Shown: positions 7,149 to 13,657 of the stretch, one piece after another
Position numbering within the stretch: position 1 is the stretch's first letter
How the letters are laid out: every line of letters begins with the position of its first letter
Assembly: GCA_030655795.1 (NCBI GenBank)
Contig: JAUSPJ010000234.1
Span: forward strand, 1-13,657
DNA length: 13,657 nucleotides
Reading direction: 5' to 3'
Source: Fidelibacterota bacterium
GTDB lineage: Bacteria; Fidelibacterota; UBA2242
Program-made: the position numbers and the translations under genes
The notes under the pieces: generated by a model
The model's input: the letters and a program-made list of their open reading frames with translations, nothing else
Told to the model about the DNA's origin: nothing
Databases searched by the model: none

Positions 7149-8519
7149 TTACTTTACAATATTGGGCTGCTCCAAGCCGTAGCCCTTCTTCTTGTCTTCC
7201 GCTTTAAGCAGGAAGGCAAAGATCAGGGCCAGTATGCCAAAACCCGTGAAAATGATCATTGGCAATGTATAATCGTAACAAACGATTTTTCCGCCATCAA
7301 TAAATTCTTCGCTGGTGATGCAATATTTATCAAGTACCCAGCCAATTAGTAACGGAACGCCCATCAATCCCCAGTTTTGTACCCAGAAAATCAATGCATA
7401 AGCTGTGCCCAACTGTTTTTCAGGTATGATTTTCGGCACTGACGGCCACATGGCGGAAGGTACAAGCGAGAATGCGATTCCAAGTATAATTACGAGTACA
7501 ATGGCTATCAGATAATTATCAAGTCCCGGGATGGCAAACACAGCATGAACAAAAATAAGCATGATTGAACCGATTATCATAATTGTAGCGCCTTTGCCTT
7601 TTCGATCATAAAGATTTCCAAAGAAAGGCGTCATAAACAAAGTCCCTAATGGGAGCAGGCTCGGAATAAGCCCGGCAAATTCAGGGTCAACGCCATATTT
7701 GTTTACCATTAAGTCGGCTGCATATTTCAGGTAGGGAAAAACAGCTGAATAAAACAATACACAGAGGATCGCGATATACCAGAAACCTTTGTTTTTAACG
7801 ATTAAGCCTATGTCGGAAAGACGGAACGCTTCCTCTTTTTCATCATCATTACCCACATTTGAAGCTTCAAGCTTTTTATCCAAAAAAGTATAAATAAAGA
7901 AAGAGATCAGCCCAATAACCAGCATGATCAAACATAGCAGGATAGGCGCCGAAACATCGTGGAAATGATTTGCAATTGGCACGGGAACAGCCATGGCTAA
8001 CAAAGTCCCCATTCGTGCGGTGGACATTTCAAGCCCCATAGCAAGAGCTAGTTCCCTTCCTTTAAACCATTTAACAATAATCTTTGAAACTGTAATGCCT
8101 GCAATTTCGACGCCTACACCAAAAATAGCGTAACCAAAAGCGGCAAAGGCTATCTGACTTTTAATGCCAAGGATGGTAGCGCCTTCAGGAAAAGTTGTGC
8201 TGATTGCCCAATATTTAATTGCTGTACCGACGACCATGATGGTAGCTGCCCCCAAACCGGTAAACCTAACCCCCATTTTATCGAGGATTATCCCGCCTAA
8301 GATCAACATCAGCAGAAAAACATTGAACCAGCCATAAGCGCTGGTAAATAAGCCGTATTCGGTACTCGTCCATAGAAGTTGCCCTTCGAGTAATGGTTTT
8401 AATGGCGCCATAATATCAGCCAGGAAATAGCCGGTTAGCATTGTGAAAGATACAATCCCCAATGCTGCCCACCGCGCCGTCTTTGAATCCCTTAAAGTTT
8501 TTTTAATCTGTTCTGTCAT
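7149..8519 (-). CDS. MFS transporter
   Basis: 456 residues, the size of a 12-helix major facilitator. Hydrophobic segments occur in two blocks of about six, separated by a charged cytoplasmic loop near residues 215-240 (DKKLEASNVGNDDEKEEAF). The first half has WTSTEYGLFTSAYGWFNVF followed by GGIILDKMGVRFTG, which is the MFS loop 2-3 signature (G-x-x-x-D-x-x-G-x-R). The second half repeats it as FFGNLYDRKGKGATIM. The type resembles the bacterial relatives of eukaryotic MFSD1 and of organic-anion facilitators; the substrate cannot be told from the sequence. ATG at 8519 has only an AAGAA-like leader. It is transcribed alone, with a terminator directly downstream, and is divergent from the ferredoxin. 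Confidence 0.88.
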   Translation of the reverse strand: MTEQIKKTLRDSKTARWAALGIVSFTMLTGYFLADIMAPLKPLLEGQLLWTSTEYGLFTSAYGWFNVFLLMLILGGIILDKMGVRFTGLGAATIMVVGTAIKYWAISTTFPEGATILGIKSQIAFAAFGYAIFGVGVEIAGITVSKIIVKWFKGRELALAMGLEMSTARMGTLLAMAVPVPIANHFHDVSAPILLCLIMLVIGLISFFIYTFLDKKLEASNVGNDDEKEEAFRLSDIGLIVKNKGFWYIAILCVLFYSAVFPYLKYAADLMVNKYGVDPEFAGLIPSLLPLGTLFMTPFFGNLYDRKGKGATIMIIGSIMLIFVHAVFAIPGLDNYLIAIVLVIILGIAFSLVPSAMWPSVPKIIPEKQLGTAYALIFWVQNWGLMGVPLLIGWVLDKYCITSEEFIDGGKIVCYDYTLPMIIFTGFGILALIFAFLLKAEDKKKGYGLEQPNIVK

Positions 8520-8685
8520 TTCTTAACCTGCTCTTTCTTCAATTGGTTTTTCGGGAAAATCGACCGTAATCTACAGAATTCATTTCAATTTTTAAAAACT
8601 ATTGTCCCTGAGCTGTTGTCTATCCTGCAGAATATGATTAAATTCTGACGATTTTTGTCATTCAATCAATAAGGAGATACTATCG

Positions 8686-8853
8686 ATGGCTCATGTAATC
8701 AGTGACGAATGTATTGCTTGCGGCGCCTGTCTGTCTGAATGTCCGGAAGGCGCTATCAGCGAAGGTGATGTTTATGTAATCGATGCCGAGCTGTGCACCG
8801 ATTGCGCAACCTGCGTTGACGTTTGTCCAACCGAAGCAATTGCCCCTGAATAA
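8686..8853 (+). CDS. 2[4Fe-4S] clostridial-type ferredoxin
   Basis: 55 residues, the exact size of clostridial ferredoxins. Both cluster motifs are complete: CIACGACLSECPEGAI and CTDCATCVDVCPTEAI, each CxxCxxC with the fourth cysteine followed by proline and supplied across to the other cluster. It is a cytoplasmic low-potential electron carrier, typically serving pyruvate:ferredoxin oxidoreductase, hydrogenases or radical SAM enzymes. A strong AAGGAG (8671-8676) lies 9 bases before ATG 8686. It is a single-gene transcript: the neighbour upstream is divergent and a strong terminator follows 5 bases after the stop. The presence of this protein supports an anaerobic metabolism. Confidence 0.95.
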   Translation: MAHVISDECIACGACLSECPEGAISEGDVYVIDAELCTDCATCVDVCPTEAIAPE

Positions 8854-8858
8854 TGTTT

Positions 8859-8900
8859 TAGCCCAACCGGAAAAATATATCCGGTTGGGCTATTGCTTTT
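8859..8900 (+). terminator. Strong rho-independent terminator after the ferredoxin
   Basis: A perfect 13-bp stem pairs 8859-8871 (TAGCCCAACCGGA) with 8880-8892, with an 8-base A/T loop, and is followed by TTGCTTTT. It cleanly ends the ferredoxin transcript. Confidence 0.92.
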
Positions 8901-8925
8901 AATAATCACCAAAATGACAATTATT

Positions 8926-10185
8926 ATGAAACACTATTTAACATTTTTTTGTCTGTTTTGGGGTTTTATTATAACACAAAACAGCGCCTGTCAATCACGT
9001 CCACCGGTTAACACCGTTAAAACCGGGCTGGATGTACTTCGTGAACAGAACTTTGAACAATTTGCCGGTAAACGCGTCGGGATTATTTGTAACCATACCG
9101 CCTGTGATAAAACCGGAAAACACATTGTCGACCTGTTTCACGACAGTGGCAAATGCCGGGTAACAGTTATCTTTGGTCCTGAGCACGGTTTTCGGGGATT
9201 GCATGCCGATGGCCGGACTATTCATGACGAAACCGATCCTAAAACCGGTGCGCTGATTTATAGTCTGTATGGAACAATAAGGCAACCAACGACTGAAATG
9301 CTGCAAAATGTTGATGTTCTGGTTTACGACATTCAGGATGTGGGCGCCCGGTTTTATACATATATAACCACTATGTCCCTGTCCATGGAAAGCGCCGCCA
9401 AACACGGAATTCCCTTCGTCGTACTTGATCGCCCTAATCCGATCCGCGGAGATCTGACAGAAGGCCCTGTTCTGGATATGAACTTTCAATCCTTCGTCGG
9501 TCCACATCCGATTCCAATCCGTTACGGTCTCACAATCGGCGAGCTGGCCGGCTGGATCGCCGGAGAGATATTAAGAAAAAATGACGCCACTGTCAATTTA
9601 ACGGTTATAAAGACAGAAGGATGGAAGCGCTCTCTCTGGTACGATCAAACCGATCTGCCCTGGATTTCTCCTTCGCCAAATATGACGACTTTGGAAACAG
9701 CTGTTGTGTATCCCGGATTTTGCCTGCTTGAAGGCGCCAGCCTCTCCGAGGGACGGGGAACAGATGCGCCCTTCCTGAAATTCGGGGCCCCGTGGATTGA
9801 TGCTCAGCAATATGCCGACGCTCTCAATGCTCTGAGATTAAAGGGAATACGATTTAAACCGATAAGCTTCACCCCGGTTTCCATTCCCAACGTTGCCTAT
9901 AAACCAAAATATGAAAATCAATTATGCGGTGGCGTTGAAATTCAGATTACCAACCGGGATGAGCTTCGATCGGTAGCGGCAATGCTAATCATACTGGAGA
10001 AAACCCGTGACATGTATCCGGAAAATTTAACAATCAGGAGTTCTCTTAATCGACTGTACGGGAGCGATAAACTGGGTGCGGCTTTGACCACAGGTAAAAC
10101 GTCGGTCAATATACTGATAGATGGTTGGCAAAAGGATGTGGAGAATTTCACAAGAGAGTCGGAAAAATATTATTTATATGACTAG
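8926..10185 (+). CDS. namZ: NamZ-type exo-beta-N-acetylmuramidase (DUF1343)
   Basis: 419 residues from ATG 8926; ATG 8914 in the same frame is an alternative. DUF1343 proteins such as B. subtilis NamZ release N-acetylmuramic acid from the non-reducing end of peptidoglycan fragments in cell-wall recycling. The N-terminus has a hydrophobic export signal (YLTFFCLFWGFIIT) followed by NSACQS; Cys22 could be a lipoprotein cysteine, but Asn at -3 is not a standard lipobox. The core follows in order: GLDVLRE, KRVGIICNHTA, FGPEHGFRG (Glu86 in PEHG, which I recall as the proposed catalytic Glu), VYDIQDVGARFYTY, LDRPNPIRGD, PWISPSPNMTT, EGASLSEGRGTDAPF. All look intact. No Shine-Dalgarno sequence is visible, and a terminator ends 25-33 bases before the start. 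The OtsB-like gene follows 34 bp downstream. Confidence 0.9.
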   Translation: MKHYLTFFCLFWGFIITQNSACQSRPPVNTVKTGLDVLREQNFEQFAGKRVGIICNHTACDKTGKHIVDLFHDSGKCRVTVIFGPEHGFRGLHADGRTIHDETDPKTGALIYSLYGTIRQPTTEMLQNVDVLVYDIQDVGARFYTYITTMSLSMESAAKHGIPFVVLDRPNPIRGDLTEGPVLDMNFQSFVGPHPIPIRYGLTIGELAGWIAGEILRKNDATVNLTVIKTEGWKRSLWYDQTDLPWISPSPNMTTLETAVVYPGFCLLEGASLSEGRGTDAPFLKFGAPWIDAQQYADALNALRLKGIRFKPISFTPVSIPNVAYKPKYENQLCGGVEIQITNRDELRSVAAMLIILEKTRDMYPENLTIRSSLNRLYGSDKLGAALTTGKTSVNILIDGWQKDVENFTRESEKYYLYD

Positions 10186-10219
10186 CTAATACAAATATTC
10201 TCTACTGCGATAACATTCA

Positions 10220-10981
10220 GTGCTTCCATTTCTAAAAGAAATCCCCGATCTTACAAAATCCTTTGCACGGAAACGCACAAATTGTCTTCTGTTCAATTAT
10301 GACGACCTGAAGCGTTCAGAAAGAAATATTTCGGGGCTGATGAATCAAATTAGCAACCTTTCAAAGCCGCCTATAATTTTCGCCGGAGTAATCAGCCATC
10401 GTTCATTGCCGGAATTAAAATCGGAAATACAAAACAACCTAATACTAGCCGGCAGTAATGGTTTTGAAATTGACGGCCCCGGCTTCTCGTGGGCATTTCC
10501 ACAACTGGGCTTTATTCGCCATCAGCTGGAACAATTGGTCAGTACAATAACCCTGGAGATTGGTCCGGCCTGGACAAGGCAAAACGCCCGAATGGCTGGT
10601 GTGGAATTGAGTATTTCGATCCCTGCCAATGATCGTTATATTTTAAATATACTGGCCCCCTTGGTTCGACGCGAGCTGTCTGGTTCGCTGCTCAATGCAA
10701 AGCAGTCGACGGGAAAAATCCGGGTGTCTCCCCTGGAACATTGGGACAAGCAAATGTTTATTCGCAAAATTGTTGATCTTTTACCACACGAAAGCGGCCT
10801 GAGTCCGGCGCTTTATTACTTTGGCTCAGAAATTAGCGACGAACCCGCCTTCCGGGAAACGAATCTATATGGGTATTCTGTGTTGCTCCGGGAAAATATT
10901 GGCCGCAAAACAAACGCCCGGTACTATCTGAGAAACAATCAGGAATTAAACAAAATGCTGATCTGGTTTAACTCTCTTTAG
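10220..10981 (+). CDS. Trehalose-phosphatase-like (OtsB fold) protein, probably inactive
   Basis: 253 residues, full length for an OtsB-type HAD phosphatase. The fold is evident from GSNGFEIDGPG (normally GNHGLEIEGPG), LSISIPANDRYILNIL, VSPLEHWDK and the C-terminal TNARYYLRNNQELNKML. Catalytic motifs are altered: motif I reads FNYDDLKR at residues 25-32 instead of LDYDGTL, so the nucleophile Asp is Asn26; motif IV is GSEISDE at 202-208 instead of GDDxTDE, losing both metal-binding aspartates. Ser59 (motif II) and Lys177 (motif III) remain, though the usual VSGR reads ISHR. A true trehalose-6-phosphate phosphatase reaction is therefore unlikely; a regulatory or binding role is inference. Start is GTG 10220, since TAA occurs at 10211 in frame and no Shine-Dalgarno is seen. 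No trehalose-phosphate synthase lies nearby. Confidence 0.8.
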   Translation: MLPFLKEIPDLTKSFARKRTNCLLFNYDDLKRSERNISGLMNQISNLSKPPIIFAGVISHRSLPELKSEIQNNLILAGSNGFEIDGPGFSWAFPQLGFIRHQLEQLVSTITLEIGPAWTRQNARMAGVELSISIPANDRYILNILAPLVRRELSGSLLNAKQSTGKIRVSPLEHWDKQMFIRKIVDLLPHESGLSPALYYFGSEISDEPAFRETNLYGYSVLLRENIGRKTNARYYLRNNQELNKMLIWFNSL

Positions 10982-10987
10982 TGCGCC

Positions 10988-11330
10988 TTATTGAAGATCG
11001 TCCCAAAATGAAACCGCCCGACGAATATGGGGAATTATAATAGAGCCGCCAACAATTAGTGCAATGGACAGAATTTCTTCCAGTTCCCGGTCATGAAACC
11101 CCCTGATCGTGACATTGAATCAAATGATATTTGATACAGTCGTCACAGCGTAAAACCAGAGATTCAACCAGGCCAATCATTTCTTTGGTTTTGCTATTCA
11201 GCTCACCATCCTCGTAAACCTGCGAATCCAGATTCAGGAAGCGCTTGGATATTTTTCCACTATATTTCATCACCAGTTCATTGAGAACCTGGCGCTCTTC
11301 ATTAAATGCGTCTTTAGCCTGTTTGGTTAT
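10988..11330 (-). pseudogene. Carboxymuconolactone decarboxylase/AhpD-like, frameshifted
   Basis: Joined frames give a 113-residue protein of the CMD/AhpD family. The first frame holds KDAFNEERQVLNELVMKYSG, an SKTKEMIGLVESLVLRCDDC stretch and IKYHLIQCHDQGVS, with the redox CDDC pair and His of the family. It stops at TGA 11091-11093. The remaining C-terminal half continues one base later in another frame: DRELEEILSIALIVGGSIII then PHIRRAVSFWDDLQ, stop TAA at 10988-10990. The 343-bp span is one base over a multiple of three. A standard start is also missing: the likely initiation site is ATA at 11328-11330, following AGAGG; the first ATG/GTG codons are at 11271-11273 and downstream, which would discard the N-terminal helix. 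Either a decayed gene or a one-base sequence error plus an unusual start. Confidence 0.82.
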
Positions 11331-11341
11331 ATCCGTTTCCT

Positions 11342-11366
11342 CTGTTTTATTCTGTTAATAAAACAG
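11342..11366. promoter_or_regulatory. Perfect dyad upstream of the CMD gene
   Basis: CTGTTTTATT (11342-11351) is the exact reverse complement of AATAAAACAG (11357-11366), with a 5-base spacer. It lies immediately upstream of the CMD-like gene and its inner edge touches the AGAGG ribosome-binding sequence. It could be a repressor operator or an RNA hairpin; a terminator is less likely because the stem is A/T-rich and no T run follows. Confidence 0.45.
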
Positions 11367-11396
11367 TTTAACGAAACCGGACTATATTTGGAATAA

Positions 11397-11459
11397 AAAT
11401 AATAATCCCGCAATCGCCAGGGTAAAGTGGGTTGACCCTGATATGGGGAATTGCGGGAT
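11397..11459 (-). terminator. Terminator of the rng-rplU-rpmA operon
   Basis: The minus strand forms a 10-bp stem pairing 11450-11459 with 11405-11414 (ATCCCGCAAT/ATTGCGGGAT), then TATTATTTTTATT. Inside its large loop a second hairpin pairs 11435-11440 with 11418-11423 (CAGGGT/ACCCTG). It starts 5 bases after the rpmA stop. Confidence 0.8.
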
Positions 11460-11464
11460 CTGAA

Positions 11465-11716
11465 TTAATTTAAAACGCTAACGATCTTTTTATCGCGGCC
11501 TTTTCGTTCGAAGCTTACTACACCATCAATTGTCGCAAACAGGGTGTCATCATTACCTCTGCCGACATTCTTTCCGGGATGAATCCGGGTACCACGCTGA
11601 CGGACGATGATTGAACCAGCTGTTACGGTCTCGCCGCCAAAGCGTTTGACGCCTAATCGTTGCGACTGACTGTCGCGACCATTTTTTGAACTACCTACAC
11701 CTTTTTTATGTGCCAT
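11465..11716 (-). CDS. rpmA: 50S ribosomal protein L27
   Basis: 83 residues, normal length for bL27. The basic N-terminus MAHKKGVGSSKNGRDSQSQR, which reaches toward the peptidyl transferase centre, is complete and starts directly at MAHKKG, so no N-terminal cleavage peptide of the Firmicutes type is present. The core KRFGGETVTAGSIIVRQRGT, then HPGKNVGRGNDDTLFA, is standard. It follows rplU by 12 bp and the operon terminator lies just behind it. Confidence 0.97.
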   Translation of the reverse strand: MAHKKGVGSSKNGRDSQSQRLGVKRFGGETVTAGSIIVRQRGTRIHPGKNVGRGNDDTLFATIDGVVSFERKGRDKKIVSVLN

Positions 11717-11728
11717 TGTATTGTGCTC

Positions 11729-12142
11729 CTATTCTTTCCGGGCCGCTTCTTCCGGTTTGACCTCTTGCGGGCTGCTCGCTTTTTTCGGGGCTGCTTTGGG
11801 TTTCGGCGCCGCCTTTTTCTCTAAATTTAATCCCTTAACCTCCAATAGAGTATAGGGCTGACGGTGACCGTTTTTAACTCTATAGCCTTTGCGGCGTTTC
11901 TTTTTAAATACAATAACCTTCGGCAGGCGTTTATGCTCAACAACAACCGTAGAGATCTGGATGCCTTTAACGGTCGGATTGCCTATTTTTACATCGTTAC
12001 CGTCCCTGTAATAAAGAACCGAATCAACGATAAATTCTTTTCCCTCTTCAACATCCAATCGGGGAACGGCAATCTTTTTCCCTGTTTCAAGTACAACCTG
12101 GTCGCCGGCGATTTCGGCTATTGCATACATTTCACTCTTCAT
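11729..12142 (-). CDS. rplU: 50S ribosomal protein L21 with C-terminal tail
   Basis: 137 residues from ATG 12142, against about 103 for a typical bL21. The core has the usual YAIAEIAGDQ opening, GNPTVKG and the RNA-binding KVIVFKKKRRKGYRVKNGHRQPYTLLEV near residues 80-105. The extra 30 or so residues are a low-complexity tail rich in Ala, Pro, Lys and Glu (KKAAPKPKAAPKKASSPQE), presumably disordered. ATG 12142 (MKSEMYAIAEI) has GAGAG just upstream; ATG 12130 is an alternative matching the canonical MYA start. An ATG at 12208 in the same frame would add 22 unrelated residues and is rejected. It lies between rng and rpmA. Confidence 0.95.
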   Translation of the reverse strand: MKSEMYAIAEIAGDQVVLETGKKIAVPRLDVEEGKEFIVDSVLYYRDGNDVKIGNPTVKGIQISTVVVEHKRLPKVIVFKKKRRKGYRVKNGHRQPYTLLEVKGLNLEKKAAPKPKAAPKKASSPQEVKPEEAARKE

Positions 12143-12210
12143 AAATCTCTCTAAAAATTGGTTTCCAACACGGACTGCAAATTTAGATATTCCCGGAAGA
12201 TTTGTCAAGT

Positions 12211-13657
12211 CTAATATTGATCCGTAATATCTTCCCCGTTTTTCGTCAGATAAACTCTGAAATCGTCCACGGGAACCGAGACATCATCTATAAATTTTAT
12301 TCTCAGGAAATTTCTCCATTGAATTTTCCGCATCAGGTTATTAGTGGATTTCTGAATATACTCCAGCATCTCGGGATGTAAATGGATCTCCAGGCGCCTT
12401 GTTCTTGATTTCACTTTAAACCGTCGAAACCACCCCTCAATTTTTGTTACTACCGATTCCTTTGATGATATTCGTCCGGAGCCATGGCAGAGCGGGCATT
12501 CCTCGCTGACACTATACAGCAAATTTACCCGGGTGCGTTGGCGAGTCATTTCCAGCAATCCGAAACTGGAGATTGGCGACAGGGCAACTTTCGCCCGATC
12601 AAGATAAAGAGCGCGTTTTAATTCATGATATACTTTTTGTCTGTTTTCGGCCTCTTCCATGTCTATATAGTCAATCACAATCAGGCCGCCAATATCGCGC
12701 AATCTCAGCTGCCGTGCAATTTCTTTGGAGGCCTGGAGATCGATTTTCAATGAGTTTTTCTCGTGATCCTTCTTTCCAATAAACTTACCACTGTTGACGT
12801 CAACAGTGGTCATCGCCTCGGTGTGTTCGATCACAATAAACCCGCCACTTTTCAGCCAGACTTTCTTGTTCAGCGTCTTCTCAAACTCTTTTTCCACATT
12901 GTATTCCGTGAACAGCGGATTGCGGGAGCTGTGATAATTGATCTTTTTGACTAATGCCGGAGACACACTTTTTATATACGCGTGCAGTTTTTTATACAAC
13001 GATTTTGAATCAACAATAATTTGATCGATGTCCGGAGTAAACAAATCTCTGATGACCATTGATGTAATTTCCATGTCCCGGTACACACAGGTCGGAGCAG
13101 AGTTATTCTTTACATTTGATTCCAGCTCGGCCCATTTTTGGAGTAAGTCCTGCAGATCATTTTTTATTGCTTTCTCGTCCTGACCATCGGCGACTGTCCG
13201 GATAATAAATCCAAAACCCTTCGGTTTTAAATCATGAACAATTTTTCGCAGGCGTTTTTTCTCGTCTCGCCGGGTGATTTTCTTGGATATGCCCACATAC
13301 TCTTCGTTGGGCACCAGCACCAGGAACCGTCCTGGAATTGAAAGGTCTGTTGTCACCCGGGGGCCTTTTTGAGCAAAGGGCTCCTTGATCACCTGTACGA
13401 GAATTTCCTGGCCGGTTTTTAAACCCGTTGGGTGTGGCATATGCGGTTTTTTTCGTCGTGTTCGGGTCGTTTCTTCTTCATCGCCATCCCGTACAATGCT
13501 TTCGATCATCGATCCAATGGTCGTCGGATCATCCATTTCAGAGAACGGTAAAAATGCGTTGGATTGATATCCAATTTCCACAAATGCCGCGTGGATGGCG
13601 TCAATGACATTTTCCACTTTGCCTTTATAAATATTGCCAACCATGCGGGTTTGCTCG
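12211..13657 (-). CDS. rng: Ribonuclease G/E family endoribonuclease, 5' end outside window
   Basis: The reading frame is open to the window edge, so roughly 35-45 N-terminal residues are missing; the Met at 13642-13644 is internal (EQTR precedes MVGNIYKGKVENV, as in other RNase G proteins). Numbered from that Met: the S1 RNA-binding domain covers about 1-115 and carries an unusual charged insert at about 38-74 (DPTTIGSM to RTRRKKPHMPHP). The DNase I-like catalytic domain has Asp282 in TTVDVNSGK and Asp325 in IVIDYIDME, spaced 43 residues apart as the metal-binding Asp303 and Asp346 of E. coli RNase E. The zinc-link CPLCHGSG at 383-390 follows. No long C-terminal scaffold is present, so it is RNase G-like. 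It processes rRNA and mRNA 5' ends and lies upstream of rplU and rpmA, a common arrangement. Confidence 0.95.
   Translation of the reverse strand, partial: EQTRMVGNIYKGKVENVIDAIHAAFVEIGYQSNAFLPFSEMDDPTTIGSMIESIVRDGDEEETTRTRRKKPHMPHPTGLKTGQEILVQVIKEPFAQKGPRVTTDLSIPGRFLVLVPNEEYVGISKKITRRDEKKRLRKIVHDLKPKGFGFIIRTVADGQDEKAIKNDLQDLLQKWAELESNVKNNSAPTCVYRDMEITSMVIRDLFTPDIDQIIVDSKSLYKKLHAYIKSVSPALVKKINYHSSRNPLFTEYNVEKEFEKTLNKKVWLKSGGFIVIEHTEAMTTVDVNSGKFIGKKDHEKNSLKIDLQASKEIARQLRLRDIGGLIVIDYIDMEEAENRQKVYHELKRALYLDRAKVALSPISSFGLLEMTRQRTRVNLLYSVSEECPLCHGSGRISSKESVVTKIEGWFRRFKVKSRTRRLEIHLHPEMLEYIQKSTNNLMRKIQWRNFLRIKFIDDVSVPVDDFRVYLTKNGEDITDQY

Noticed and set aside
8995..9507. A 170-codon open frame on the - strand
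   Set aside because: It is antisense to the intact NamZ gene, with no ribosome-binding site or recognisable motif.
11342..11366. The A/T-rich dyad as a rho-independent terminator
   Set aside because: The stem is nearly all A/T and lacks a T run, and a clear terminator for the rplU-rpmA operon exists at 11397-11459.
1..13657. CRISPR arrays, tRNA or rRNA genes, insertion sequences
   Set aside because: No regular direct repeats, cloverleaf-like segments, rRNA sequence or transposase motifs were seen on either strand.

Overview
The window looks like a chromosomal piece of an anaerobic or microaerophilic Gram-negative bacterium, probably from the FCB assemblage around Bacteroidota (Calditrichota, Ignavibacteria or KSB1-like lineages). 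This rests on the character of the proteins only: a Bacteroidota-like MurG-type glycosyltransferase, an exported SagB-type nitroreductase, a NamZ (DUF1343) muramidase, a DUF4416 protein beside a radical SAM enzyme, and an rng-rplU-rpmA operon. No rRNA, tRNA, CRISPR array, insertion sequence or phage gene was seen.

Layout. 1-992 (-): glycosyltransferase, cut by the window edge. 1128-3033 (+): B12-binding radical SAM protein broken by a one-base frameshift, then DUF4416. 3028-5957 (-): a same-strand run in the order Nif3-family protein, six-helix membrane protein, exported nitroreductase, cyclase-family hydrolase. 6179-6793 (+): a possible 44-residue protein and a GNAT acetyltransferase. 6858-7096: a decayed coding remnant I cannot identify. 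7149-8519 (-): MFS transporter with its own terminator. 8686-8853 (+): 55-residue 2[4Fe-4S] ferredoxin followed by a strong terminator. 8926-10981 (+): NamZ muramidase and a trehalose-phosphatase (OtsB) homologue whose catalytic residues are substituted. 10988-11330 (-): a carboxymuconolactone decarboxylase/AhpD-like gene with a frameshift and no standard start. 11465-13657 (-): rng (5' end outside the window), rplU, rpmA and their terminator.

How the genes fit together. The rng-rplU-rpmA block is housekeeping RNA processing and ribosome assembly. NamZ is peptidoglycan recycling at the cell surface. The glycosyltransferase and radical SAM genes are divergently arranged over a 135-bp gap and might belong to one envelope or secondary-product pathway, but that is inference. 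I see no defence island or other clear novel system. The most unusual points are the OtsB-like probable pseudoenzyme and the three places where coding sequence is broken by indels, which may reflect real decay or assembly errors.
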